Source: Candidatus Altimarinota bacterium
GTDB taxonomy: Bacteria > Patescibacteriota > JACMRA01
DNA length: 64,000 nucleotides
Direction: 5' to 3'
Assembly: GCA_012031925.1 (NCBI GenBank)
Contig: JAAUSE010000001.1
Span: 17,716 to 81,715 of the forward strand
Both the position numbers and the translations under genes were made by a program. Shown piece after piece: positions 50,284-62,453 of this stretch. Numbering within the stretch: the first letter of the stretch is position 1; each line of letters opens with the position of its first letter. Under the pieces are notes generated by a model. It saw only the letters and a program-made list of their open reading frames with translations. It was not told the DNA's origin and ran no database searches.

Positions 50284-53200
50284 TTATTCAGCTGAGTTAA
50301 GTTTGGTTGCTTCAAGGGATTTGGTTAGTTCTTCGATCTTGGCTTGAAGCTGGTTAATTCTGTTGTCTTGTTCATCATTTTTGAGGTTGATTTTATCTAA
50401 CTTGGCTAGGAAAGAATCTTTAAAGCTTTCTAGCTCTATGTTGAGTCCGGTATTTGTTGATTCTAGTTCTACATCTTGATTACCTTCAAGAATTTCATCG
50501 ATTTGTTTTTGCTGATCTTGAACGGTTTTGACTAGGATGAAGTGATTTGCTCAAAGTCAACTGATTCTTCATCGCCTAATAATCCGAGTTTTGAGAAGCC
50601 AAACTTGTTACTGCCATCTTCGTCTTTGTATTGCACTGGTTGGATGCTGTTGAGCAAATCTAAAGAATCTACGATTTCTCCTCCTGTGTGGAGTTTGATT
50701 CCGATTTCTGGGACATCCAGTGTGGTTTCATTATCAGATTGAGTTGTCACATTTGAATTGTCTTTTGAGAATTCATCAAAGTCATTTCTTAGCTCATTGA
50801 TTTGATCTTGTTGTAGTTTGAATCCACTTAGAATCTCATCAACAGCTTCTTGCCCAAATGAATCATAGCTCTTTGCCTCATCAATAATGTTATCTAGACC
50901 GAGGTCAGCTACTTCTTGAGTAATTTCTTGAGAAACACCACCAACAATCTTTATTGCATCTTTTTTGCCAAAGATTGAGCTTAGATCGATCTGTACGGGA
51001 GCTTGCCAGAATCCTGTCTCAATGAAAACAACAACTGTTCCATCTTCCCCATCAAAATCAGTTAGGGCTTTTCCTATAATTCTTCCAGAGGTCATAGCTC
51101 TTTCTCCAACACCGTCTATATCTGAAACTGTAATTGGATCACCAGCTTTTATTGGACCATTGTTTTTGGTTGTTACTTTGACAGGAACACGACCACTCAA
51201 GGCAATTGGTAAGCCAGAACCCTGACCATCATTTTCTCCAATAACCTGACCTGGTTTGGTTGAGACAACTCCAATTATATTATTTCTTCTGGCTTGATTT
51301 GATTGGGATATTTGACTTTGACCTTCTCCATTAAGCTCGACTATATCTCCAGCAGAAGAACCATCCTTGGCGTAGTAAAGCTCAGCATAGTCAGCACCTG
51401 AAAGTTTGAAGGCTTGCATGTAACCATCTTTGTTCAAAGTTCTAGCAGTAGCTGTGTTTGGAGCCCACTGGAATGTAACTGTGCCAGCAGCTGTTGTGGT
51501 AAAGTTGGCATTAACTGAAATACGATTGCTAGTAGGAGGCCATGTGGTAATTATTGCTGGTGTTGGCGTAGCACCACATACAGTAGTATTTGCTGTTACA
51601 CCAAAATAAGCTTCTGTCATAGTCAAAGAACAGCTTGAAACAGTAGGAGTTTGGGCTGCAAATTTTAATCCACCAGTTCCAGTTCCAGCGGCAGTAAAAT
51701 TCAAATTAACAAACCAAGTTTCATTGGCTCCAACTTGAAAGGTAAACTCATTATCATTAGCTAAAGTGGTTGAACTATTTGTCTGATTGGCTAGTTTGTA
51801 AGTTACTAGACTATTTTGTGCAACTTGATCACCAACCCATCTCCAAGATCCACTTGACCATATTGCTTGCCTAGTTTGGCCACTCTCAACTCTTTGCCCT
51901 AACATCCTAAATCCAGCTGATCCAGTATTACTTACATATAGTATTCTACCGTTAGCCGTATTTGTTGGATTTGGCAAAGTAAGGGTTTGATTGGCTGTTG
52001 TCTGATTGATATTCAAATTAGTAGAAATATCTACTGTTGTAGGTGCAGTACCTACACTTCCACCTGTCGGTCTATTGGTAATTACAGTTGCGGTGTTAAG
52101 AGTGGAGCCTGAATTTACAAAATTTGTAACTGTGGTGGTATCCGTGTTGGAATCTCCCAAAGTACTATTGCCGTTAACATTAAGATTGTTATTGAGAGTT
52201 TTATTACCTGCAAATGTCTGCGTTCCTGTTGAAACTATTCCTGGGTTGGTGGTATCAGCAAAACTAAGATTGAGAGTGTTTCCTGTGATAACACCACCAT
52301 TGGCATTACTTCCTGTTGGAGTTCCAATTGTTGTTACTCCAGTATTGTTATCAGCGTTACAAGCCCAAGCGGTTCCATTCCATTTGAGGACTTGGTTGCT
52401 AGTACATCCTCCGATTAGTCTAAGTCCATCAGAAGTAACTTCAAGACCTGAGTTAGAAGATGTGGTGGCTGTTGTTCCTAAAGTTGTTGCATCAAGATTG
52501 ACAGTGTAGCCAGCGGCTTTGGTGCCTGTTCTAGTTAAGCCGTTTCCTACTGTGAGGTCAAAGACCTCGTTGCCGATAACTCCATCTACCTCAAAAGTAA
52601 GTCCAGTTGCATCAGCGTCACAATTCCAGCCAACTGTTAACGGTCCTGCTCCATCTGGATCTGTTGTATAATATTTTAGGATTTGACTATTGCTTGCACA
52701 GTTAGTCATATCTACTCTATCAACAGAACCATTGACGATCTTTGAGGAGTTTACTGAATCAGATCCAAGGTCTATTAGAGCTACTGAGCCATCAACGATT
52801 TTACTTGAATTAACACTGTTAGATGCCAGATCAGCAAGAGTAACTGTTCCATCTACTATTTCAGTTGTATCAATAGATGTTCCAAGGACAGCCGACAAAG
52901 CATATCCAGCAGCTTTGGTTCCTGTTCTGGTAATTGAACCATCCACAGTAACATCAAAGACCTCGTTGCCGATAACTCCGTCAGTTTCAGTAGTGAGATA
53001 AGTTAAATTACTAGCAGAAGTAATTCTACCTTGAGCGTCTGTGGTCACATTGTTATAATTTCCAGGAGTTACACCAGTGTTGGTAAGAGAAAAAGCGTCT
53101 GATACAAACTGCAAACCTGTGCCAGCTGTTGGGAAAGCTCTTTTGTTGACATTACCACTAGCATCAACAACAAGAACTTGGTTATCAGCTGTAGTGCTAA

Positions 53201-56200
53201 TTGACCTGACTCTTAAGGCTCCATTGACATCAAGTGCTGTGGTTGGAGCTGATGTACCAATTCCAAAGTTTCCAGAGGCGTCAATTATAGCTCTTTGAAT
53301 TGGTGATGATAAAGTGCTAGTTGTATAAAATTTTAATTCGGATCCTGTTCCAAATGCTCCAATATTCAAACTTGTGTCACTAGAATACAAATAAGCTTCA
53401 TTTGGACCTGTAAATGGTTGAGTCGCACCACCATCTCCATTAATTCCAACATTGACATAATAGCTACTACCTGTTCCATTATTGGCTGTGGCGACAAGAT
53501 CAGAAGAAGCTGAAGATCCGTTATTGAGGTTTTGAACATTGAGTTGAAAATAATTGTCTATATTACCTTTGATATCAAGACCAGTATTATTTCCAGGACT
53601 ATTAATTATAGCTTTGGCACCTAATGGATTAGATGTAGTTCCTAGAAGGAAGTTACCAGCATTGTCATATCTAGCAACTTCGGCGTTGTTGGTTCGAAAG
53701 ACCAAATCCTGGTTATCAGTTGTACCAATAAAGTTAACACTTGGATTAGTTCCACTGTTACCTAACAAAGACCAAGCATCAGTTGAACCGTCAAGTACAC
53801 AATTCCATCCAACAACTATTGGGCCAGCACCATCTGGATCAGTTACATAGTATTTTAAGATTTGATCTTGAGTAGTACAATTGGCCATATCTACTCGAGA
53901 AACTGATCCATTGAGAATTTTGGATGAGTCAACTGAATTGGATCCAAGATCAGCTAGTGATACTGAGCCATCAACGATTTTGGATGAGTTGACAGAATCT
54001 GTGGCTAGTTTGTTGAGGGTAACTCCACTGTTAGCTATACCAAGAGTATATGGATCTGGATTGGTACCTGTGCCAGCTCTAATAAGGCCTTCTCCACTAG
54101 TGGCATTGAGAACTTCATTACCAATGACTCCATCAGTTTCAGTAGTAAGATAAGCTACGTTACTCGCTGAAGTAATTCTACCTTGAGCATTGGTGGTCAC
54201 ATTATTATAGGTTCCAGGAGTTACACCAGTACTAGTAAGCCCAAAACTAATGTCATTACCTGTTCTAGTTGCGGTAGTTCCAGTTCCATCAACAAAGTTG
54301 ACAGTTCCTCCGTTGCTAATATTTTGTCCCGCCCCACCATTAGCAGCAATGTTGAAGTTGGTTGTATCAACATCAGCTGTACATAAGAAAGCTGTTCCAT
54401 TCCATTGAAGTTTGTTGGTTCCAGCACAAGTTGGTGAGTTAATTGAGAATTCATTTGCAATTAAAGACAACCCATCACCTGCTGTGTAAGCTGTATTGTT
54501 GTCAGAAGAACAAGTCCAAGTTGAAGAAGTAGTGTTATATTTGAGGATTTCATTGTTGGCACAAGCTTTGACATCGACAATGTATGGATTACCTGAAGTT
54601 CCTGTTCCTGTTCGTACAAGGGCAGATGTTGAACCAACATTAGTAATTTCGTTACCAATAATACCATCAACTTCACTAGTTATTGCATTATTAGTATCAC
54701 AATTCCATCCAGCTTCCAAAGGGCCAGCACCATCTGGATCAGTGGCATAATAAACCAAAATTTGGTTAGAGCTACTACAATTTTGTAATTTTTCTCTAGT
54801 GATAGCTTGATTGGCAATATCAGCAGAACCTATTGTAAGGTCTTGGATTTTTGCACTAGTAACAGATGCAAATCCCAAGTCGGCGTTAGCTATACTTCCA
54901 TCAACGATTTTGGATGAGTCAACAGAGTTAGAAGCTAGATCTGCTAGTAAAATTGTGTTATCAATAATATTACCTGTAGCTACAGAATTATTTGCTAACA
55001 TTGTATTAGTTACCCCAGCTGTGTCAATTCCGAGAGTATATGGATCACCAGTTGTTCCAGTACCTGCTCTAATAAGACCACCTGAGACCGTACTATTTAG
55101 GACTTCATTACCAATTACTCCGTCAGTTTCAGTACCTACACCATTATCTGTGGAACAGTCCCAAGCAGAAGTTGAAGTGTTGTATTTGAGGATTTCGTTG
55201 TTGGCACAGTTTTTGATATCAACTGTATATGGATCACTAGTTGTTCCAGTACCTGCTCTTAATAGTCCTGTAGTTGAGCCTACATTGAGGATTTCATTAC
55301 CAATGATTCCGTCAGTTTCTGAGCCTACTCCACTATCTGCTGCACAATCCCAAGTAGAAGAGCTTGTGTTGTATTTGAGGATTTCGTTGTTGGCACAGTT
55401 TTTGATATCAACTGTATATGGATCACCAGCTGTTCCAGTACCTGCTCTTAATAGTCCTGTAGTTGAGCCTACATTGAGGATTTCATTACCAATGACTCCG
55501 TCAGTTTCGGTATAAATATTGGATACATCGTCCCAGATAGGTATTGTGGAAGCTCCTTGAGAAACTAATACTTGCCCAGCTGTGCCAGGTAGATCGTTGG
55601 GTTTTAGTGCTCCATAGAATTGAATATCTCCAGTTTGTTCGACGACAAGTTTGGTTGCGTCAGAATTACCTAGTTGAATACTGTTGGGTAGTGAGTTTAG
55701 AATATTAGAACCAAAAATGTGTGCTCCTGCGGTAGTCCCAAGTGAGTTATTGCTTCCAATAACATAAGCTCCTGTTACATCGGTTGCAGAATTTGTATCA
55801 CCGAGGATAAATACTCCATTTGAATTGATTGAAATATTATCTTTTCCAAGTAAATAGTTATCCAAACTATCTGTATAGTTGAACTTTCCAAATAAGTAGG
55901 AATTAGCCCCATCAATAGCATTTTCAGCTCCAACAGCATAAGAGTTATTTGAGTTAACTAGATTTTCATCTCCAAAAGCATATGATTCCCATCCATCGAC
56001 TATAGAACTATTGCCAATTGTAATTGAATCATTACCGTTAGCTTCTGCTCCATCACCTATCGCTATGGATCTTGTACCGGTTGATGAAGGTGCAGTTAAG
56101 GGAGTCACTGTACTTTCTGAATAATACTCCAAGGTGTTTTCACAACTGAAAGTTGTCCCAGTCCAGATTAATTTTTGTTGAGTAGAACATGTTGGTGAAT

Positions 56201-58796
56201 CTACACTAAATACTGATCCACTAAGGTCAAGCCCATCACCTGCTGTATAAGCCGTGTTGTTGTCGTTTGCACAAGCCCATATAGAACCATTAAATTTGAG
56301 AATCTCATTGCTGTTAATACAATTAGCTAGTTTTGCAAAGGTTACTTGTTGATTGCCAATATCATTAGTACTGACACTACCATCTACAATTTTGCTAGAA
56401 TCAACCGAGTTGGATCCAAGATCTATGAGTGAAATACTTCCATCACCAATATCGTTGGTGGTTATTGTATTATCCAAAATATCATTACTAGTTATGGAAT
56501 CATCAATAATATTAGTTGAATTAACTGAGTTGGCTGCTAGATCAGAGTTGTTAATACTTCCGTCTACAATATTACCTGAGTTAACTGAGTTGGCTGCTAG
56601 ATCACTATTAGCAATACTTCCGTCAACGATTTTGGATGAGTCAACAGAATCAGATGCTAGTTTTATTAGAGTTACTCCACCGTTAGCAATTCCAAGAGTA
56701 TATGGATCAACATTGGTTCCAGTTCCTGCTCTTACCAAACCTTCTCCACTAGTGCTGTTGAGCACTTCGTTACCTATTACTCCATCAACTTCTGAAACTA
56801 TTCCGTTATCGGTTGTACAATTCCAACCTGCTACCAAAGGCCCAGCACCATCTGGATCAGTGGCAAAATACTTTAGAATATTATCATTGGAACAAGATTT
56901 TAGGTTGTAAGAAATTTCATCACTAGAAGGACTCACTGTGCTTACCAAAGCGTCACCAGCTGTGAACAATACTGATCCACCTGGAGTGTTGATACTTCTA
57001 GAATTGAGACCATCTGTAATATCAAAAGATGATGTCAGATCAATATCATTTCCATCAGAGATAGTTAACAATCCACTAATATTGTTGTATGCTAATACTT
57101 GTTGATCTGTATCAATATCAAGATCACATTGCCACTCTGAACCATTGTATTTGAGCAATTCTCCATTAGCACAATCATCTCTAATACCTAAGGTGTATGG
57201 ATCCACTGTAGTACCAGCACCACTTAGATAAAGACCACCTCCGAAAGTTCCGTTAGTTACTTCGTTACCTATAATTCCATCGGCTTCTGAGCTCAAACCT
57301 GTGACATCTATATCACAGTTCCATCCAACAATGAGAGGCCCTACTCCATCTGGGTCTGTAATATAATATTTTAAAATTTGATTATTTACTGCACAATTAG
57401 CAATATCATTAGTGCTAACACTGCCATCTACAATTTTGCTAGAATCAACCGAGTTGGATCCAAGATCTATGAGTGAAATACTTCCATCACTAATATCATT
57501 GGTAGTTATTGTATTATCCAAAATATCATTACTGGTTATGGAATCATCAATAATATTAGTTGAATTAACTGAGTTGGCTGCTAGATCACTATTAGCAATA
57601 CTTCCGTCTACAATTTTGGATGAGTTAACAGAATCTGATGCTAGTTTTAGTAGAGTTACTCCACCGTTAGCAATCCCAAGAGTATATGGATCAGCGTTGG
57701 TTCCAGTTCCTGCTCTTACTAGACCTTCTCCACTAGTGCTGTTGAGCACTTCGTTACCTATAATTCCATCAACTTCTGAAATTGTCCCACTATCAATATC
57801 ACAATTCCATCCAACAATGAGAGGCCCTACTCCATCTGGGTCAATTTGGTAAAACTTCAAAATATTTCCGTCAGCTGTACAATCAGCAATTTTTTGTGGA
57901 GTGATTACTCCATCTGCTAAATCTTCACTGAGAATAGAATTATTGGTAATATTATCAGTACCTACTGAAAGAAAAAGATTGGATAAATCAATATCATCCC
58001 CCTCGTCAATTACAAGAACATTGCCATCCAAAGAAATATTTGTAGGCCCTTCTTCATTGGTACTTTGGTCAACAAATGTCTGGTTGGTAATATTGGTAGT
58101 TGGGCTAAGTCCATTGAGGTTGACAGAATTTCCACCTTCGATACTCAAAAACCCATCTTCAAATATCAGATTAGGAGTATTGTTATTTTGGGAATTAGTA
58201 ATTTGGTTAATAATTTGTTGAGGAACTGAACCAGCTTGAATAGCTGCCAATAAGTTAGCATAGTCTTCATTAGTTGCTAGTTTTGAATCATCAAACCAGT
58301 TACCTGGAATATGATTTGTTGGACTGATAGCTGAAGCACAAGAAAGGTCAAAATTGCTCAAGTCAATGTTTTGGAAATAATCTAAGATATTCAAATCACC
58401 AACGTATTCCCTTTGGCAAGAAGTAGGATTAATTAGATTTTGCTCTGAACAATTAGAATCATCTTGTATTTCGTTGATGATAACACAAGCTTCCATATAA
58501 GAATTTTCTGGAATAGAATCCAAAGGAATTTGGAATTCAAACTTGCCGTTTTGAATATTAACATCATTATAATCTGCAAAACCCAGGGGTTCTCCTTCGT
58601 AAGAATCTTCAAAAAACCTTAATCTAATTGTTTGAGTAGAATTATAATCGGGTTCATTAACCCCACGAATATCTCCTCTCACTTGAACATTTGGTGAATA
58701 AAAGAAAAAACTAAAAACTATTAATGCTGTAAAAAATCCAATTAACGGTATGTTAAGAATTGCAATTAGCTTTGCTAAAAGGTTTTTAGTGGGCAT
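50284..58796 (-). CDS. Giant repetitive adhesin with YadA-head and G2/S74-type C-terminus (one frame break)
   Basis: About 2,837 residues. An N-terminal membrane helix (residues 8-32) may serve as anchor or signal. The body is made of repeats of NSVDSSKIVDGS and DGVIGNEVLNSTSGEGL types, as in phage-tail-fibre-like proteins. In the middle is a YadA-head-like stretch (SIAIGDGAEANGNDSITIG and following). Near the C-terminus are GIGTSAPTTALDVNGALRV and a DYAELYYAKDGS block resembling the G2 intramolecular chaperone/autoprocessing domain. One base is missing near 50536-50541; adding it continues EQITFILVKTVQDQQKQID into a coiled coil of about 80 residues, as expected for S74-like ends. It is probably a trimeric surface fibre. 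Confidence 0.85.
55139..55516 (-). repeat. Tandem 189-bp coding repeat in the adhesin
   Basis: Two adjacent copies of 189 bp (63 codons), nearly identical at DNA level, encode the ILKYNTSTSAWDC...VGSTTGLLRAGTG unit. Further larger block copies lie around 56340-56790 and 57400-57780. In-frame unit length allows copy-number change. Confidence 0.8.
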
Positions 58797-58847
58797 TTAT
58801 CTGAAATTTTTTGTTTTTGTTGGAACTTTTTTGTCCTAATGATTGTT

Positions 58848-58876
58848 AGTATACACTAGTTAATAATTGTTTGCAA
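58848..58876 (-). promoter_or_regulatory. Promoter of the giant adhesin gene
   Basis: TTGCAA, 17 bp, TATACT on the minus strand. It matches the promoter of the other giant gene almost exactly, which hints at shared regulation. Confidence 0.75.
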
Positions 58877-59041
58877 ATTTTTGCGGAACTTAGGATAAAT
58901 TATGGCAAAGTGAATATGGACTGGTGATAATAAATTCTTAATTAACTAATTTAGTATAAGTGATTTTTTATTTTGTAACCTGTTAGTCATATAATTTAGT
59001 ATTTCTTTGACTAGAAAAATTAAAAAAGTACCCTATAGACT

Positions 59042-59100
59042 ACTCCAAAAGAATATGTAGAATATTGGAGTTGTTTACAACTAATCAAATTAAATATAAT
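59042..59100 (+). promoter_or_regulatory. Inverted repeat and leaderless-type promoter of the 59108 gene
   Basis: TATAAT (59095-59100) ends 7 nt before the ATG at 59108, with a TTGTTT -35 at 18 bp spacing. A 7-bp inverted repeat (ACTCCAA at 59042-59048, TTGGAGT at 59065-59071) abuts the -35 and could be an operator. The remainder of the 311-base gap from 58797 shows no gene. Confidence 0.5.
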
Positions 59101-59107
59101 AATAAAT

Positions 59108-59638
59108 ATGACATTAAGAAAAACTGTTCCGGTGTTGTCGCTATTAGTTATTGGACTTTTTGCAATGTTATCACTGCTTAGTCCAAAAGCTTCAGCGATT
59201 GGAAGACCTTTGAACCCAATCCCAGAATGCAAAATTGTACTTTTGCAACCTGATATTACTGGAGATGGAGTACCTGACCCTACTGGAATGTGGAGGGGTG
59301 TTTGGGGTTATTGGAATAGAAATGCAGAAACCATTGATAATGTTATCCAACCTGGAATTGAAGCAGGGGGACCAAATAACTATTTCAATGTAGGTCATAA
59401 TAACTCATCATACAATCCTGATCAGTCTGTTGCTAATCAAGGACAACCAAGTGCATTCTTACCTGGAAGATATCAATCAGTATTTTCTACTGATATGCCA
59501 CAGAATACTGCTCTTGGATGGTATGTAAGTTACTGGGGTATTAAAGCAGCGTGGATAAATAGTTATTCAAGTGCTTGCCCAACTAACAAAGTTCAAATGT
59601 TCGTTGATCCTTCTGAGTGGTACCTTTACGGTATTTAA
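59108..59638 (+). CDS. Secreted protein of unknown function
   Basis: 176 residues. A clear signal peptide (MTLRKTVPVLSLLVIGLFAML, cut after PKASA) precedes a mature part rich in Trp, Tyr, Gly, Asn and Pro (GMWRGVWGYWNRNAE, LGWYVSYWGIKAAW), with two Cys. No family is recognised. The Trp/Tyr-rich pattern suggests a beta-rich binding domain. It ends before a very strong bidirectional terminator. Confidence 0.75.
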   Translation: MTLRKTVPVLSLLVIGLFAMLSLLSPKASAIGRPLNPIPECKIVLLQPDITGDGVPDPTGMWRGVWGYWNRNAETIDNVIQPGIEAGGPNNYFNVGHNNSSYNPDQSVANQGQPSAFLPGRYQSVFSTDMPQNTALGWYVSYWGIKAAWINSYSSACPTNKVQMFVDPSEWYLYGI

Positions 59639-59670
59639 TTTGGAGGTTTCATAATTTAATTGAATACAAA

Positions 59671-59713
59671 TTCAAAACTAATACCCCGCTTCGTGCGGGG
59701 TATTAGTTTTGAA
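59671..59713. terminator. Strong bidirectional terminator
   Basis: A perfect 19-bp stem with a 5-nt loop (TTCGT), GC-rich at the top, flanked by T runs; it separates the convergent genes at 59108-59638 and 59728-60282. It is the most stable hairpin I saw in the window. Confidence 0.95.
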
Positions 59714-59727
59714 TAGTTTTTTTTGAT

Positions 59728-60282
59728 TTATTGATTAAGATTGGAATCAGTTGGATTTGTTTCAACCGGATTGGTTTGGGGATTTTGAGATTGAGAGTCT
59801 TCTATTGTGGTTTGAGATGTTTGCTCTTCTTGATTATCAGATGATTGATCACTAGAATTTTGTAACCCTTCTGGTGGTCTAATTATTGGAGCAATGTTGA
59901 TGATTTTATTCTCTGCTTGCCGAAAGATAATTGCTCTTGATGGATAAATTACCAAATAGTCACCATTTTGAACATCTTTATAGAACTCTGGCTGAGCTTC
60001 TTTGAGTTTTTCACTGTCGGTAACAGAAGCTACAGCAGGATCACCTTGGGATTCATCTACTAAAAGAATTTTCTTGAGTTTGTTAATTATTTCAGTTGCT
60101 TGCTCTTGTTCTATATTAGCTTGAGCCTCTGGATCACTTAATTGTACTTGGAGGCTTTCATTCTTGGTGTATTGATCATAAGCAAAATAACCAACACCAG
60201 CTAAGGCAATAATTAGACCAATAATGAGTAAACTTATTGAAAAATTATTTGCTTTCTTGTTTAATTTGGTTTTTTCAGACAT
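59728..60282 (-). CDS. Single-pass membrane protein, extracytoplasmic domain
   Basis: 184 residues. A basic N-terminus and one membrane helix (about residues 16-36) are followed by a Glu/Gln-rich helical part and a compact domain with YKDVQNGDYLVIYPSRAIIFRQAENKIINIAP, then a disordered Ser/Gln/Asn/Pro-rich tail of about 45 residues. Similar small membrane proteins occur in CPR bacteria, but I cannot name the function. The -10 ends 6 nt before the ATG. Confidence 0.7.
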   Translation of the reverse strand: MSEKTKLNKKANNFSISLLIIGLIIALAGVGYFAYDQYTKNESLQVQLSDPEAQANIEQEQATEIINKLKKILLVDESQGDPAVASVTDSEKLKEAQPEFYKDVQNGDYLVIYPSRAIIFRQAENKIINIAPIIRPPEGLQNSSDQSSDNQEEQTSQTTIEDSQSQNPQTNPVETNPTDSNLNQ

Positions 60283-60288
60283 AAGGCG

Positions 60289-60317
60289 AGTCTATATGGA
60301 TTCTAAAAATTTGACAA
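60289..60317 (-). promoter_or_regulatory. Leaderless-type promoter; -35 shared with the plus strand
   Basis: Minus: TTGTCA (60312-60317), 17 bp, TAGACT (60289-60294), 6 nt to the ATG. The plus-strand TTGACA at 60311-60316 overlaps the same bases and may serve the exonuclease gene at 60349, although its -10 is poor. Confidence 0.6.
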
Positions 60318-60348
60318 GTGGGTTTTTGTCTGCCATGAAATTGGGCTA

Positions 60349-62430
60349 ATGTATTTATTATTTTTAGACACTGAGACTAGCGGTTTATCTCCTAACTCGG
60401 CTCAAATTATTGAGATAGCTGGAGTTGTTGCTAAACTGGACAAAGTGACTTTGAAACTTGAGATTGTTGATGGATTTGAGTCACTTGTTGCTCTCCGAGG
60501 TGAGATGGATGATAAGATAACTAGAATCACGGGCATTACCAAAGAAGCCCTCCTTTTGGCTCCTTCTATTTTTCAAGTTCAAGAAAAATGGGCAGACTTT
60601 TTGAGTGGTTATGAAGATATTAAGATAGTCGGTCATTCAATTGACTTTGATATAAGTTTTATGAAGAACGAGAGTTGGTTCTTGCCTTCCACATCAACGA
60701 TTGATACTTTGGATATAGCTAAAATTGTTTATCCTGATATGAATGCCGTGAATCTTGAGTATTTAATTGAACAACTACATCTCAACCCTACTGCTCATCA
60801 AATCAAATCACTTCAACTATCTCAAGAGCTTATTTTGAACTCTCACAGGGCCTTGTATGATACGATTTGTTGTTTGAATTTATTGAGTCAATCACTTTCA
60901 AGAATAAGCGAAATGGGCTTATCTCAAAATTTTTATGATCAATTTGATTCTTTTTTGGGTATAGGTCTTGAGTATTTTTCCAAAGAAATTACCACTAAGA
61001 ATAATAGAGTGAGATTGGCAGAGGTTAATCATGTAGGTTTGGATGGGAGAATTATTCCAATTGGAATTTGGTCGAAGATTAAATTATTGGGTTATAGTAT
61101 GATAGAGACTAAACTTAATGAACTACTTAGTAAGAGCTACAAAAAGGATTATTTGTTAATAATGTTGCAAATTTTTGTCATTAACCGACTTCAATTGAAT
61201 AATATTAATAACATTAGTTACAAAATCCACACTAAAAACCCTAAAGAGATTGTATTTGCCGAACTTATCCTTGGTTATTTAGTGACTGAGAAAGATTCTA
61301 GAAATGGTTTTGAATCACTACCTATTGAAACCTTCATCCCTAACATAAAGGTCGCTAGTGAGAAAAGTTATCAGTTTGGAAGATTTGTGACGTTAGTTGA
61401 GATTTTTCTGGATATATTTATAGATAAGGGGGATATTAGAAAAGAAATAACAATTGCAATGAGAAAAATAATTTCTGCTTATGATTTTATGCTGCTTGCT
61501 TTGCAGCCTCTGTACCAACGTGGTGAATATACTTATAACTACACTACTTTGGAACCAGAAGAAGTTGTGATTCAACGCAAGCTTGTGGATTTTGAGAATT
61601 TGTTAATTTCAATTAAAAGTTTTGATTTGCCGCACCAAGGAGAAGTAACACACTTAGTTGTCAAAGCTATTGTGTCTAGCCTTGAGAAGTTTTTTGATGA
61701 TGGGGTTTTGCAGATCAATCCTAAGAATAAACTAACATTTCGATATTTTGGTAATCAGCTGTATATTAATAAACCAATTAAATACTTTAATATTCAAACT
61801 CATTTGGATGAGCTTATGAAGAAATTTCCTGATCTGGTTTTTACGACCTATTTGGCTGAATCAAATTTGGAAAGTTTGTTGGAATTGATTGGGGTTAGAA
61901 ACAAGGTTCAAATGAGCAAAGTGAAGTTTTTGAATAAAAATAACAATAAGTTTGAGTCAATTGATAATGATGTGGAATTTGATGAATTTATCCAAAATAA
62001 CATTGAATCAGCCAAAAAAAATAAAGGCATAAATTTGATACTTGGTGGTCAAAACTCAACTATTCGAGATAGTGAGAGGGTTCTAATTAAAAACTTTTCT
62101 CCAAAAGATTATTTGTTACTGGGCGAAAGTGGTTCTTTGACTAAGATTTTGTCCAAGATGCAAAACGGGTTTTCAGGATTGGTAGTTGTTAAGATTGGGG
62201 ATTTTGGATATCTTAGTAGATTTATTTCGGATTATGATTTGAAAGAAATTTGGATAGTCAACCCTCCATACTTCAACATCAATAATTATTGGTTTGAAAT
62301 GGCTAAAAGAAGTGATAACAAGGATAGGTTTATGCGTGAAATCAAAAGAATATATTTTGAATATCAAGCATCTATGATTAACCAAAACGCTGGTCTAATT
62401 GTTAAATATCTTAGATCTTATCGTACATAA
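60349..62430 (+). CDS. DnaQ-like exonuclease with degenerate helicase-like C-terminus
   Basis: 693 residues. The first about 190 form a DEDDh exonuclease: DTETSGLSPNSAQIIEIAG (motif I), VGHSIDFDISFM (motif II) and SHRALYDTICCLNLL (motif III). The rest, about 500 residues, is reminiscent of DinG-type helicases: a possible VFTTYLAESNLESLL block where DinG has its TSATL segment, and IWIVNPPYFN where DinG has its LPF segment. But I find no Walker A motif. It may be a DinG-like nuclease that lost its motor, as Staphylococcus DinG acts as a nuclease. A new DNA-binding domain is the alternative. Confidence 0.75.
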   Translation: MYLLFLDTETSGLSPNSAQIIEIAGVVAKLDKVTLKLEIVDGFESLVALRGEMDDKITRITGITKEALLLAPSIFQVQEKWADFLSGYEDIKIVGHSIDFDISFMKNESWFLPSTSTIDTLDIAKIVYPDMNAVNLEYLIEQLHLNPTAHQIKSLQLSQELILNSHRALYDTICCLNLLSQSLSRISEMGLSQNFYDQFDSFLGIGLEYFSKEITTKNNRVRLAEVNHVGLDGRIIPIGIWSKIKLLGYSMIETKLNELLSKSYKKDYLLIMLQIFVINRLQLNNINNISYKIHTKNPKEIVFAELILGYLVTEKDSRNGFESLPIETFIPNIKVASEKSYQFGRFVTLVEIFLDIFIDKGDIRKEITIAMRKIISAYDFMLLALQPLYQRGEYTYNYTTLEPEEVVIQRKLVDFENLLISIKSFDLPHQGEVTHLVVKAIVSSLEKFFDDGVLQINPKNKLTFRYFGNQLYINKPIKYFNIQTHLDELMKKFPDLVFTTYLAESNLESLLELIGVRNKVQMSKVKFLNKNNNKFESIDNDVEFDEFIQNNIESAKKNKGINLILGGQNSTIRDSERVLIKNFSPKDYLLLGESGSLTKILSKMQNGFSGLVVVKIGDFGYLSRFISDYDLKEIWIVNPPYFNINNYWFEMAKRSDNKDRFMREIKRIYFEYQASMINQNAGLIVKYLRSYRT

Positions 62431-62433
62431 AAA

Positions 62434-62453
62434 AGTGACCTATATTGGTCACT
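62434..62453 (-). terminator. Terminator of the 62452-62934 gene
   Basis: A perfect 7-bp stem (AGTGACC/GGTCACT) with a 6-nt loop and T run on the minus strand. Confidence 0.7.

Noticed and set aside
54811..55515. Long plus-strand open frames inside the giant adhesin (also 52006-52509, 56353-56910)
   Set aside because: They are antisense shadows of repetitive codons in the minus-strand gene, with low-complexity Leu/Ser/Thr products and no ribosome sites.
50284..58796. CRISPR-like periodic repeats
   Set aside because: The repeats are codon-phased protein repeats of varying length, without constant spacers.
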